Origin: an uncultured bacterium
Lineage (GTDB): Bacteria; Bacillota; Clostridia; Oscillospirales; Ruminococcaceae
Direction of reading: 5' to 3'
Assembly: GCA_905214345.1 (NCBI GenBank)
Contig: CAJMLV010000049.1
Span: 1 to 18,865, forward strand
DNA: 18,865 nucleotides
Position numbers and translations under genes: made by a program. Within the stretch, counting starts at the first letter, position 1; every line of letters starts with the position of its first letter. The notes below the pieces were generated by a model that was not told where the DNA came from, searched no databases, and saw only the letters and a program-made list of their open reading frames with translations. Positions 6,690 to 15,478 of the stretch are shown one piece after another.

Positions 6690-9600
6690 GTGCAAGACTT
6701 TACCACAAGGCGGCAGCCCGCCGGGCTGTATGACCCGAGATTTGAGCACGACAACTGCGGTATCGGTGCCGTGGTGGACATCAAAGGCCGCAAGAGCCAC
6801 AAGACCATCGACGACGCGCTGCAGATCGTGGAACACCTGGAGCACCGCGCAGGCAAGGACGCCGAGGGCAAGACCGGCGACGGCGTGGGTATTCTGCTGC
6901 AGATCGGCCACAAGTTCTTCAAGAAAGTAGCGGCGGAAGCCGGCATCCCCCTGGGCGGCGAACGGGAGTACGGCGTGGGCATGTTCTTCTTCCCCCAGGA
7001 AGAACTTCGCCGCAACCAGGCCAAGAAGCTGTTTGAGATCATCTGCCGCAAGGAAGGGCTGAACTTCCTGGGCTGGCGCGCCGTGCCGGTGTGCCCCGAA
7101 GTGCTGGGCCACAAGGCCCGTGACTGCATGCCCAGCATCTGGCAGGGCTTTGTGGAAAAGCCTGCCCGTGTGCAGCCCGGCATCGACTTTGACCGCCGCC
7201 TGTATGTGGCCCGCCGAGTGTTTGAGCAGTCCAGCTCCGAGACCTACGTCTGCAGCCTGTCCAGCCGTACCATCGTGTACAAGGGCATGTTCCTGGTAAA
7301 CGAGCTGCGGCTGTTCTACCCCGATTTGCAGGATACCGACTATGAATCCGCCATCGGTATGGTCCACAGCCGTTTCTCCACCAACACCGCCCCCAGCTGG
7401 AACCGTGCTCACCCCAACCGCATGATCCTGCACAACGGCGAGATCAACACCATCCGGGGCAACGTGGACACCATGCTGGCCCGCGAGGAGACCATCGCCA
7501 GCCGCTGCCTGAAAGACGAGATGGCCAAGGTTCTGCCCATCGTGAACCAGGACGGCAGCGACTCCGCCATGCTGGACAACACCCTGGAATTCATGGTCAT
7601 GAACGGCATGGACCTGCCCCTGGCAGTGATGGTGACCATCCCCGAGCCCTGGAGCAACAACGAGAGCATGGACCCCAAGAAACGGGCTTTCTATCAGTAC
7701 TATGCCACCATGCTGGAACCCTGGGACGGCCCGGCCTCCATCCTCTTCTCCGACGGCGACGTGATGGGCGCCGTGCTGGACCGCAACGGCCTGCGCCCCT
7801 CCCGCTACTGCATCACCCGGGACGGTCGGCTGATCCTGTCCAGCGAGGTGGGCGTGCTGGATGTGGACCCCGCCGATGTGGTCTGCCGCGACCGTCTGCG
7901 CCCCGGCAAAATGCTGCTGGTGGATACCGTAAAGGGTGAACTGGTGGAGGATGAACGGCTGAAAGCCGACTACGCCAGCCGCCAGCCCTACGGCGAATGG
8001 CTGGATCGCAACCTGGTCAACCTGAAAGACCTGAAGATCCCCAACCATCGCCCGCCGGAACCCGACGCCAAAGAGCTGGTCCGGCTGCAGAAAGCCTTCG
8101 GCTACCGGTACGAGGACGTGACCTCCATGATCCTGCCCATGGCCAAGAACGGCGGCGAGCCCGCCGGGGCTATGGGCAGCGACACCCCGCTGGCAGTGCT
8201 CAGCCACACCCATCCCCCGCTGTTCGACTACTTCAAGCAGATGTTCGCTCAGGTCACCAACCCGCCCATCGACGCTCTGCGTGAGAAGGTCGTGACCTCC
8301 ACCACCGTCTATGTGGGCGCCCAGGGCAACCTGCTGGAAGAGAACAGCGAGAACTGCAAGGTCCTGAAGATCAACAACCCCATCCTGACCGAGACCGACA
8401 TCCTGAAGCTGAAGGCCATGAATGTGCCCGGCTTCAAGGTGCAGACCGTTTCCATCTGCTACTACAAGAACACCGACCTGGAAAAGGCCATTGAACGGCT
8501 GTTCGTGGAAGTGGACCGTGCCTACCGTGACGGTGCCAACATCCTGATTCTCTCCGACCGGGAGATTGACGAATACCATGTGGCCATTCCCAGCCTGCTG
8601 GCGGTGGGTGCCGTGTCCAAGTATCTGGTGCGCACCAAAAAACGCACCGCCATGGCTCTGGTCCTGGAAAGCGGCGAGCCCCGTCTGGTCCACGACTTCG
8701 CCACCCTGCTGGGCTACGGTGCCTGCGCCATCAACCCCTATCTGGCACAGCAGACCATCCGCCAACTCATCGACGAGGGCCTGCTGGACAAGGACTACTA
8801 CGCCGCCGTGGAAGATTACAACCGCGCGGTGCTGGCCGGCATCGTGAAGATTGCTTCCAAGATGGGTATTTCCACCATCCAGTCTTACCAGGGCAGCCAG
8901 ATCTTCGAGGCGCTGGGCATCAGCAAGGAAGTGGTGGACAAATACTTCACCAACACCGTCACCCGTGTGGGCGGCATTACCCTGAAGGACATCCAGGACG
9001 ACCTGGAAGAGCGCCATCAGAAAGCCTATGACCCCCTGGGCCTGGGCACGGATACCGAACTGCCCAGCCTGGGCCTGCACAAGTTCCGCAGCGGCCCCCA
9101 GGCGGAACAGCATCTGTACAATCCCCAGACCATCCATCTGCTGCAGCAGGCCTGCTGGACCGGCGATTATTCCAAATTCAAGGCTTACACCGACGCCATC
9201 GACCACACCGGCCCCGACGAGATGCACCTGCGCAGCCTGCTGACCTTCCGTTATCCCGAACAGGGCGTGCCCATCGACGAGGTGGAGAGCGTTGACAGCC
9301 TGGTCCGCCGCTTCAAGACCGCCGCCATGAGTTACGGCGCCCTTTCTGCCGAAGCCCACGAGTGCATGGCCATTGCCATGAACCGCCTGGGCGGCAAGAG
9401 CAACACCGGCGAAGGCGGTGAGTTTGAGGACCGTTACGGCACCGAGCGCAACTCTGCCATCAAGCAGGTAGCTTCCGCCCGGTTCGGCGTGACCAGCAAA
9501 TACCTGGTTTCGGCCAGCGAGATCCAGATCAAGATGGCCCAGGGTGCCAAGCCCGGCGAAGGCGGCCAGCTGCCCGGCGGCAAGGTCTATCCCTGGGTGG

Positions 9601-11240
9601 CCAAGACCCGCCACTCCACCACCGGCGTGGGGCTCATCTCTCCCCCGCCCCACCACGACATCTACTCCATCGAAGACCTGGCCCAGCTGATCTATGACCT
9701 GAAATGCGCCAACCGCAAGGCTGCCATCAGCGTCAAGCTGGTCAGCGAGGCAGGCGTCGGCACCATCGCTGCCGGTGTGGCCAAGGCAGGCGCCGAAGTC
9801 ATTCTGATTTCCGGTTTTGACGGCGGCACCGGCGCGGCGCCCAACAACTCCATCCACAACGCCGGCCTGCCCTGGGAACTGGGCATTGCCGAAGCCCACC
9901 AGTGCCTGATCATGAACGGTCTGCGCAGCCGCGTCCGCATTGAAGCGGACAGCAAACTGATGAGCGGACGGGATGTGGCCATCGCCGCCATGCTGGGCGC
10001 CGAGGAATTCGGTTTCGGCACCGGGCCTCTGGTGGCCATGGGCTGCGTGATGATGCGCGTGTGCAACCTGGACACCTGCCCCATGGGCATCTGCACCCAG
10101 AACCCCGAGCTGCGCCGCAACTTCAAGGGCAAGCCGGAATATATCATGAACTTCATGCGGTTCATGGCCCAGGAACTGCGGGAATACATGGCCCGCCTGG
10201 GTGTGCGCCGCCTGGAAGACCTGGTGGGCCGCACCGACCTGCTGGCCATCAAGGAAGAGCCTGCCGGCAGCCGCGCCAGTGAGCTGGACCTGACTGCCCT
10301 GCTGAACAACCCGCTCATCGAGAACAGCAGCGTACACTTCGACCCCAAGGCTGTGTACGATTTCGGCCTGGAAAAGACCCCCGACATGAAGGTACTGCTG
10401 AAGAAGTTCCGCAAGAATCTGGAACTGGCCGAGCCCAAGCCCATGCGGGCCGAGCTGAAGGTTGGCAACACCGACCGCGCTTTCGGCACCATCTTCGGCA
10501 GCGAGATCACCGCCCGGTTCGGCAATACTCTGCCCGACGATACCTTCCATGTGCTGTGCCGCGGCTGCGGCGGTCAGAGCTTCGGCGCATTCCTGCCCAA
10601 GGGCCTGACCCTGGAGCTGGAAGGCGACTGCAACGACTATCTGGGCAAAGGACTTTCCGGCGGTGAGTTGGTGGTCTACCCGCCCAAGAGCGTGACCTAT
10701 GACCGCAGCCGGAACATTGTCATCGGCAATGTGGCGCTGTACGGCGCCACCGGCGGCAAGGCTTTCATCAACGGTGTGGCCGGCGAGCGCTTCTGCGTGC
10801 GCAACTCCGGCGCCGTGGCCGTGGTGGAAGGCGTGGGCGACCACGGCTGTGAGTATATGACCGGCGGTACCGTAGTGGTGCTGGGCAAGACCGGCAAAAA
10901 CTTTGCGGCCGGCATGAGCGGCGGCATCGCCTATGTGCTGGACGAGGACTGGGATTTCTACCAGCGCGTCAACAAGGACATGGTCAGCCTGGAGCCGGTG
11001 GAACACAAGTACGATGTGGCCCTGCTGAAAGATCTGATCCGCGAGCATGTGGAACGCACCGGGTCGCCCCGCGGCAAGGAAATTCTGGATGATTTCGGCG
11101 CGTATCTGCCCCGCTTCAAGAAGGTCCTGCCCCACGACTACGACAAGATGCTGCGCCTGATCGCACAGATGGAAGAAAAGGGCGAGGACAGCGAGCAGGC
11201 CCAGATCGAGGCCTTCTACGCCATGAAGAACGCCAAGTAA
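6690..11240 (+). CDS. gltB: Glutamate synthase, large (alpha) subunit
   Basis: This cytoplasmic subunit of GOGAT takes ammonia from glutamine and condenses it with 2-oxoglutarate to give two glutamates. It has 1516 residues, the usual length. The GTG at 6690 follows GGAAGGAGAGG by 6 nt. Cys23 in DNCGIG is the amidotransferase nucleophile, exposed after removal of a short propeptide. Glutaminase (Ntn) motifs HSRFSTNTAPSWNRAHPNRMILHNGEINTIRGN follow. The FMN synthase domain spans roughly 810-1190, with SYGALSAEAHECMAIAMNRLGGKSNTGEGGE at about 880 and [3Fe-4S] ligands Cys1119-x5-Cys1125-x4-Cys1130. The C-terminal GXGXG beta-helix is at about 1290-1420. Alternative names such as a ferredoxin-type enzyme are unlikely because gltD follows directly, 13 bp downstream. 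The preceding attenuator-like leader suggests nitrogen-status control. Confidence 0.97.
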   Translation: MQDFTTRRQPAGLYDPRFEHDNCGIGAVVDIKGRKSHKTIDDALQIVEHLEHRAGKDAEGKTGDGVGILLQIGHKFFKKVAAEAGIPLGGEREYGVGMFFFPQEELRRNQAKKLFEIICRKEGLNFLGWRAVPVCPEVLGHKARDCMPSIWQGFVEKPARVQPGIDFDRRLYVARRVFEQSSSETYVCSLSSRTIVYKGMFLVNELRLFYPDLQDTDYESAIGMVHSRFSTNTAPSWNRAHPNRMILHNGEINTIRGNVDTMLAREETIASRCLKDEMAKVLPIVNQDGSDSAMLDNTLEFMVMNGMDLPLAVMVTIPEPWSNNESMDPKKRAFYQYYATMLEPWDGPASILFSDGDVMGAVLDRNGLRPSRYCITRDGRLILSSEVGVLDVDPADVVCRDRLRPGKMLLVDTVKGELVEDERLKADYASRQPYGEWLDRNLVNLKDLKIPNHRPPEPDAKELVRLQKAFGYRYEDVTSMILPMAKNGGEPAGAMGSDTPLAVLSHTHPPLFDYFKQMFAQVTNPPIDALREKVVTSTTVYVGAQGNLLEENSENCKVLKINNPILTETDILKLKAMNVPGFKVQTVSICYYKNTDLEKAIERLFVEVDRAYRDGANILILSDREIDEYHVAIPSLLAVGAVSKYLVRTKKRTAMALVLESGEPRLVHDFATLLGYGACAINPYLAQQTIRQLIDEGLLDKDYYAAVEDYNRAVLAGIVKIASKMGISTIQSYQGSQIFEALGISKEVVDKYFTNTVTRVGGITLKDIQDDLEERHQKAYDPLGLGTDTELPSLGLHKFRSGPQAEQHLYNPQTIHLLQQACWTGDYSKFKAYTDAIDHTGPDEMHLRSLLTFRYPEQGVPIDEVESVDSLVRRFKTAAMSYGALSAEAHECMAIAMNRLGGKSNTGEGGEFEDRYGTERNSAIKQVASARFGVTSKYLVSASEIQIKMAQGAKPGEGGQLPGGKVYPWVAKTRHSTTGVGLISPPPHHDIYSIEDLAQLIYDLKCANRKAAISVKLVSEAGVGTIAAGVAKAGAEVILISGFDGGTGAAPNNSIHNAGLPWELGIAEAHQCLIMNGLRSRVRIEADSKLMSGRDVAIAAMLGAEEFGFGTGPLVAMGCVMMRVCNLDTCPMGICTQNPELRRNFKGKPEYIMNFMRFMAQELREYMARLGVRRLEDLVGRTDLLAIKEEPAGSRASELDLTALLNNPLIENSSVHFDPKAVYDFGLEKTPDMKVLLKKFRKNLELAEPKPMRAELKVGNTDRAFGTIFGSEITARFGNTLPDDTFHVLCRGCGGQSFGAFLPKGLTLELEGDCNDYLGKGLSGGELVVYPPKSVTYDRSRNIVIGNVALYGATGGKAFINGVAGERFCVRNSGAVAVVEGVGDHGCEYMTGGTVVVLGKTGKNFAAGMSGGIAYVLDEDWDFYQRVNKDMVSLEPVEHKYDVALLKDLIREHVERTGSPRGKEILDDFGAYLPRFKKVLPHDYDKMLRLIAQMEEKGEDSEQAQIEAFYAMKNAK

Positions 11241-11253
11241 GGAGGGCATATCC

Positions 11254-12735
11254 ATGGGAAAACCGACCGGATTCCTGCAGATTCAGCGTCAGACCAGTAC
11301 CGAGCTGCCGCCGGAAGAACGGATCTGCAACTTTAACGAATTTCACCTGCCCCTGCCCCCGGACGAGCAGCAGGCCCAGGGTGCCCGCTGCATGGACTGC
11401 GGTGTGCCCTTCTGCCAGAGCGGCATGATGGTGGGCGGCATGGCCAGCGGCTGTCCGCTGAACAACCTGATCCCCGAATGGAACGACTTGGTGTATCAGG
11501 GCCGGTGGGACCTGGCTCTGCACCGGCTGCGGGCCACCAACCTCTTCCCCGAGTTCACCAGCCGGGTCTGCCCCGCTCTGTGTGAAGCCGCCTGCACCTG
11601 CGGTATGGCGGTGGGCAACCCGGTGACCGTAAAGGAAAATGAGCACGCCATTGTGGAATACGGCTATGAGCACGGCCTCATCCAGCCCGAACCGCCCGCC
11701 GCCCGCACCGGCAAAACGGTGGCGGTGGTTGGTGCCGGTCCCGCCGGGCTGGCCGTGGCCGATCTGCTGAACCGTCGGGGCCACAGCGTCACCGTCTTTG
11801 AGCGGGAGGACCGGGTGGGCGGTCTGCTGATGTACGGCATCCCCAACATGAAACTGGACAAAACCGCCATCGATCGCCGGGTGAACATTATGAAAGCCGA
11901 AGGCATCGACTTTGTAATGAACACCAATGTGGGTGTGGATATCAGCCGCGAGGAACTCACCGACCGCTTTGATGCGGTGGTGCTGTGCTGCGGCGCCAAG
12001 CAGCCCCGGGACCTGGCGGTGCCGGGCCGGGATGCCCAGGGTATCTACTTTGCAGTGGATTATCTCACCAGCGTGACCCGCAGCCTGCTGGATTCCGGCT
12101 TTGCCGACGGCAAGGCAGTTTCCGCCGAAGGCAAGCGGGTGTTGGTCATCGGCGGCGGTGACACTGGCAACGACTGCGTGGGCACCGCCATCCGCCAGCA
12201 CTGCGCCGACGTACTGCAGCTGGAAATGATGCCCTGTCCCCCGGTCTGCCGCGCTCCCGGCAACGACTGGCCGGAATGGCCCCGGGTCCTCAAGACCGAC
12301 TACGGCCAGCAGGAAGCCATCGCGGTATTCGGCCGCGATCCCCGGGTCTACCAGACCACGGTAAAGGAATTCCTGAAAGGCGAGGACGGCCGGGTGTATG
12401 GCGCGATCCTCTCCAAGCTGGAAAGCCGCGTGGTGGATGAAGCCACCGGCCGCCGGGCCATGGTTCCCACCGGAGAGGAAGAAACGGTGGAATGCGACCT
12501 GGTGCTCATTGCCGCCGGCTTTACCGGCTGCGAAAGCTACACCGCCGATGCCCTGGGTGTGGAACTGAACGCCCGCGGCTGCGTGGCGGATCGGGACTAC
12601 GCCACCAATGTTCCCAAGGTATTTGCCTGCGGCGATATGCGCCGCGGCCAGAGCCTGGTGGTCTGGGCCCTGCGGGAAGGCCGTGACACCGCCGCTGTGG
12701 TGGACCGCTTCCTGATGGGATATACCAACCTGTAA
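11254..12735 (+). CDS. gltD: Glutamate synthase, small (beta) subunit
   Basis: This FAD- and Fe-S-containing subunit oxidises NAD(P)H and passes electrons to GltB. It has 493 residues, a typical length. The N-terminal cysteine-rich domain shows Cys46-x2-Cys49-x4-Cys54...Cys67 and Cys106-x3-Cys110-x3-Cys114-x-Cys116, which hold two [4Fe-4S] clusters. FAD-binding VVGAGPAGLA is near residue 158 and the NAD(P)H-binding VIGGGDTGND near 298. ACGDMRRGQSLVVWALREGRD is the C-terminal FAD motif. AAGGAGGG overlaps the gltB stop, and the ATG at 11254 is 13 bp after it, so the genes are translationally linked. A terminator follows at 12753. Confidence 0.97.
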   Translation: MGKPTGFLQIQRQTSTELPPEERICNFNEFHLPLPPDEQQAQGARCMDCGVPFCQSGMMVGGMASGCPLNNLIPEWNDLVYQGRWDLALHRLRATNLFPEFTSRVCPALCEAACTCGMAVGNPVTVKENEHAIVEYGYEHGLIQPEPPAARTGKTVAVVGAGPAGLAVADLLNRRGHSVTVFEREDRVGGLLMYGIPNMKLDKTAIDRRVNIMKAEGIDFVMNTNVGVDISREELTDRFDAVVLCCGAKQPRDLAVPGRDAQGIYFAVDYLTSVTRSLLDSGFADGKAVSAEGKRVLVIGGGDTGNDCVGTAIRQHCADVLQLEMMPCPPVCRAPGNDWPEWPRVLKTDYGQQEAIAVFGRDPRVYQTTVKEFLKGEDGRVYGAILSKLESRVVDEATGRRAMVPTGEEETVECDLVLIAAGFTGCESYTADALGVELNARGCVADRDYATNVPKVFACGDMRRGQSLVVWALREGRDTAAVVDRFLMGYTNL

Positions 12736-12752
12736 CCTCTCCACTTTCCCAT

Positions 12753-12801
12753 AAAGAAAACGCCTCCGTTCGCCTTTCCGGCGGACAGGGGCGTTTTCTT
12801 T
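12753..12801. terminator. Bidirectional terminator between gltD and the AraC-family gene
   Basis: AAAGAAAACGCC (12753-12764) pairs over 12 bp with GGCGTTTTCTTT (12790-12801), with an inner TCCG/CGGA stem. Both arms provide the T-rich tail for the opposite strand, so the element ends gltD and the convergent regulator gene. Confidence 0.85.
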
Positions 12802-13784
12802 TATTCATTACGAGCCTCGTGGGGCTGGCCTTCCTGCAGGCGGCGGTACTCGGCGGGAGAGATGCCGTATTCCTGCTTGAAAGCCCGGTAGAAGGTGGAA
12901 TAGTCCCCGAACCCCACCCGGGTGCAGATCTGTTCGGCAGGGGTGGAGGACAGCAGCAGCGTCTTTGCGGCAATCAGACGGCGCTGGGTGACATAGTGAT
13001 AAAAGCTTACCTTCATCCGCTTGCGGAACAGCTGGTTGATGGTGCTTTCGCTGACCAGAAACCGCCGGGCGGTCTCGGCCAGGGTAATTTTCTGGGCCAT
13101 CTCGGACTCGATATAAAACAGGATGCGGTCCAGCAGTTCCTGCTTTTCGGTGGGTGGGGTCAGTGTCTTGTCGTTGGTGCGCAGACGAATCAACTGAACC
13201 ACCAACCGCATGGAATTGCCGTAAACCGCCGCCTGCCAGCCCGGTGCCCGGGCATAGCTTTCCCGTACTCCCGTGCGGAACAGTTCCCCCAGAATTTCTT
13301 CAAACCGGGTGCCGGTGGTGCGGAGCAAAAACGGTTTGCTGGGCAAAACGATCTCGCCGGCAAAAAGCTCGTCCATATTTTTGGCAAACAGCGGGCTCAG
13401 CCAAAGCACGTCCCGCGCATAAGGTTCTACCAGCTTTTCCAGAAAAAGCGGGCAATGACTGATTCCGGGCGGTACAAAAACCACATCCCCCCGCTGCAGA
13501 TGATACCGTTCGGTCCCCAGCAGGTATTCCAGGCTGCCGCCACGGCAGAACAGGATCTCGTAAAAAGTGTGGCTGTGCAGCTGCACCACATCCACTGATT
13601 TGCTGATGTCATCGTGGGTATCCACATAAGCGGAGTCCATTTCCAGCTCCTGATAAATAGACCCGGGGACATACCCGTCTGCTTCCAGCGAGTTATCCAG
13701 CTGCGCTTTTTTGGCAAAAAGCGGTTCCCCCGGATCCAGTTTTGCCATCCGCCGCATTTGGCTCATTTTCATAAAATCAACCAT
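12801..13784 (-). CDS. AraC-family transcriptional regulator with N-terminal cupin
   Basis: This is a DNA-binding regulator, probably an activator responding to a small ligand. It has 327 residues. An N-terminal cupin (about 65-150) includes VVQLHSHTFYEILFCRGGSLEYLLG and RGDVVFVPPGISHCPLF. A C-terminal pair of helix-turn-helix motifs (about 215-320) includes ITLAETARRFLVSESTINQLFRKRMKVSFYHYVTQRRL and VGFGDYSTFYRAFKQEYGISPAEYRR, the AraC/XylS signature. The start is uncertain: ATGs at 13784 and 13772 both have weak ribosome binding sites, and relatives often begin near the later one. It is divergent from the symporter gene, and its own -35 lies inside a repeated TTTGCAA box, which suggests autoregulation together with control of the neighbouring transport and hydrolase genes. 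The ligand is unknown. Confidence 0.92.
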   Translation of the reverse strand: MVDFMKMSQMRRMAKLDPGEPLFAKKAQLDNSLEADGYVPGSIYQELEMDSAYVDTHDDISKSVDVVQLHSHTFYEILFCRGGSLEYLLGTERYHLQRGDVVFVPPGISHCPLFLEKLVEPYARDVLWLSPLFAKNMDELFAGEIVLPSKPFLLRTTGTRFEEILGELFRTGVRESYARAPGWQAAVYGNSMRLVVQLIRLRTNDKTLTPPTEKQELLDRILFYIESEMAQKITLAETARRFLVSESTINQLFRKRMKVSFYHYVTQRRLIAAKTLLLSSTPAEQICTRVGFGDYSTFYRAFKQEYGISPAEYRRLQEGQPHEARNE

Positions 13785-13807
13785 CCGTGTTTGTTAGTTT
13801 TGGATAT

Positions 13808-13836
13808 AGTGTACCACACGTTTGCGAGATTTGCAA
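13808..13836 (-). promoter_or_regulatory. Predicted promoter of the AraC-family gene
   Basis: On the minus strand, TTGCAA (13836-13831), a 17-bp spacer and TACACT (13813-13808) are preceded by TGG, giving an extended -10. The -35 is part of the TTTGCAA repeat at 13830-13836, so a regulator bound there would block this promoter. Confidence 0.6.
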
Positions 13837-13869
13837 TGAAATATATCATATTTGCAATTTACTTTGCAT
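13821..13869. promoter_or_regulatory. Candidate AraC operator: repeated TTTGCAA boxes
   Basis: Four copies of TTTGC(A/G)(A/T) lie in the same orientation at 13821, 13830, 13851 and 13863. The two exact TTTGCAAT copies (13830 and 13851) are 21 bp apart, two helical turns, which is the spacing of direct-repeat half-sites bound by AraC-type proteins. A palindrome, AAATAT-ATC-ATATTT (13839-13853), lies between them. The inner copy abuts the -35 of the symporter promoter and the outer one covers the -35 of the regulator's promoter. Confidence 0.55.
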
Positions 13870-13886
13870 AGTCTCCAGGATACAAT
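13858..13886 (+). promoter_or_regulatory. Predicted promoter of the symporter gene
   Basis: TTTACT (13858-13863), 17 bp, and TACAAT (13881-13886). The weak -35 directly after a TTTGCAA box is typical of activator-dependent promoters. The leader to the ATG at 13990 is about 97 nt and GC-rich, with no conserved structure I recognise. Confidence 0.55.
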
Positions 13887-13989
13887 ACAGGTAAACAAGG
13901 CAAGCCGGTCCGGGCCCGACCCGCTCTGCCTCCCGGAAAATTTCGACAGTACCCTGCGCGGCACACGCGCGATCACAAGGAGGATATCA

Positions 13990-15372
13990 ATGGCAACTAC
14001 CACCAAAAGCGGCCTGTCGCTCAAGCATAAGATCGGTTATGCCATGGGCGACCTGGGCGGTTGCATGACCTTTGCCCTGATGGGCGCTATGGTCACCCGC
14101 TACTATACCAACGTCCTGCAGGTCAACACCGCCGTTCTGGCAGTGCTTCTGCTTGTCTGGAACATCTGGGACGCCGTCAACGACCCGATGATGGGCGTGT
14201 TGATGGACAAAATGTACGCCAAAAACAAGAATCCCAAGGGCAAATTCCGGCCCTGGCTCATCCGCATCGCGCCTTTGCTGTGCGTGACTGCCATCGTCTT
14301 CTGGACGGTGCCCACCTTCTTCAAGGGAACCACCATGCTGGTGGTGCTGTTCTTCTGCAAGATCCTGTATGAAGGCTGCTACACCATGTTCAACATCCCC
14401 ATGGGCTCTCTGCTGGGCGCCATGGCCAACAATGACGGCGAGCGTTCCGCCCTGTCCAGCGCCCGCGGCTTCGGCTCTCTGATCGGCAACGTCCTGCCTC
14501 TGATGATCCTGCCCCAGCTGCTGGCCAAATACGGTGACACTTCCTTCGCTTTCGGCGTCGGCGCCACCATCTGCGCCGTTATCGGTTTCGTGTTCTGCCT
14601 GCTGCACTACTTCTGGACCGAAGAGCGCAACACCGCCGCGGTGGAAGCCGCCGGCAGCGGTGAAGGCGTAAAGGTCAGCGACATCTTCGTTGCCTTCCGC
14701 AAGAATCGTGCTTATGTGGCTTTGATCATCCACGGCATCTGCATCTGCACCCAGCAGTATGTGGCCAGCACCCTCGGCACCTACATGTACGGCGACGTTC
14801 TGGGCGATATCGGCATCATGAGCGTCCAGAGCACCTTCTCCATGGTCGTGGGCATCGTCAGCCTGGCTCTATGCCCCCTGGTCAGCAAAAAGATCGGTCT
14901 GGAAAAGATGGTCCGCATCTGCCTGCTCTGCGGTGCTGTTTGCTACCTTGGCCTGTTTGCCGTGATGATGGTCACCACCATCTCTCCCCTGGTCTACATG
15001 ATCTGGGCCACTGTGGCTTCCAGCTTCGGCGGCGTTTCCATCTACATGCAGTGGGGCCTGGTGGCTACCGTTACCGATTACAATGAAATGGTTACCGGCA
15101 AGCGCACCGAAGGCACCATCTACGGCACCTTCAACCTGTCCCGCCGCATCGGTCAGACCGTGGGCAACTCCGCCGCCGTCCTGGCCCTGGGCTGGATCGG
15201 CTACGAAGCCGGCGCCGCCACCCAGACTGCTGCCACGATCACCGGTATCAAGGCCCTGTGCGTGCTGATTCCCGCCGTTTTCCTCATCGGCTCCTGGATC
15301 GCATTCCGCTTCGTCTGGAACATCACCCCTGAGATTCGCGCCCAGATGGCCGCCCGCAAAACCGCTCAGTAA
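13990..15372 (+). CDS. GPH-family (MelB-like) sugar/glycoside:cation symporter
   Basis: This is a 12-helix major-facilitator-type transporter of the glycoside-pentoside-hexuronide:cation symporter family, importing a sugar, glycoside or uronide with Na+ or H+. It has 460 residues from the ATG at 13990, with a perfect AAGGAGG (13977-13983) 6 nt upstream; the frame upstream of that is leader. Family motifs are KIGYAMGDLGGCMTFALMGAMVTRYYTNVL at the N-terminus, the cation-site region WNIWDAVNDPMMGVLMD (about 57-73), GKFRPWLIRIAPLL and, late in the chain, DYNEMVTGKRTEGTIYGTFNLSRRIGQTVG. It is divergent from the AraC-family gene and followed by a terminator and then two hydrolase genes. The substrate cannot be read from sequence; the neighbours suggest an acylated or amide/lactone-bearing conjugate. 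Confidence 0.92.
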   Translation: MATTTKSGLSLKHKIGYAMGDLGGCMTFALMGAMVTRYYTNVLQVNTAVLAVLLLVWNIWDAVNDPMMGVLMDKMYAKNKNPKGKFRPWLIRIAPLLCVTAIVFWTVPTFFKGTTMLVVLFFCKILYEGCYTMFNIPMGSLLGAMANNDGERSALSSARGFGSLIGNVLPLMILPQLLAKYGDTSFAFGVGATICAVIGFVFCLLHYFWTEERNTAAVEAAGSGEGVKVSDIFVAFRKNRAYVALIIHGICICTQQYVASTLGTYMYGDVLGDIGIMSVQSTFSMVVGIVSLALCPLVSKKIGLEKMVRICLLCGAVCYLGLFAVMMVTTISPLVYMIWATVASSFGGVSIYMQWGLVATVTDYNEMVTGKRTEGTIYGTFNLSRRIGQTVGNSAAVLALGWIGYEAGAATQTAATITGIKALCVLIPAVFLIGSWIAFRFVWNITPEIRAQMAARKTAQ

Positions 15373-15381
15373 ATGATTTGT

Positions 15382-15410
15382 CCCCGGCGCAGCCCGCCGG
15401 GGACCTTTTT
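15382..15410 (+). terminator. Terminator after the symporter gene
   Basis: CCCCGGCG (15382-15389) pairs over 8 bp with CGCCGGGG (15395-15402), with a 5-nt loop, followed by ACC and TTTTT (15406-15410). It separates the symporter from the hydrolase pair, which therefore probably has its own promoter. Confidence 0.8.
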
Positions 15411-15417
15411 AGAAGCT

Positions 15418-15456
15418 TTTGCAACAATAGGATTTTTTATTCATTCGTGCTACAAT
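15418..15456 (+). promoter_or_regulatory. Candidate promoter and regulator box for the hydrolase pair
   Basis: TACAAT (15451-15456) is a good -10, the same hexamer as in the symporter promoter, but no good -35 lies 16-18 bp upstream. A TTTGCAA copy occurs at 15418-15424, 33 bp before the -10; at the symporter promoter the equivalent distance is 30 bp. A shared activator is plausible. Confidence 0.4.
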
Positions 15457-15478
15457 GGAACCAAAGGAGTTGGATTTT

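Noticed and set aside
6483..11255. Open frame of 1590 codons on the minus strand opposite gltB
   Set aside because: gltB on the plus strand is unmistakable. The antisense reading is a low-complexity Gly/His/Ala/Gln-rich string produced by GC-rich codon bias, with no family resemblance.
13821..13869. CRISPR-like or tandem repeat array
   Set aside because: The repeated unit is only 7 bp with irregular spacing of 9, 21 and 12 bp, within a divergent promoter; operator sites explain it better.
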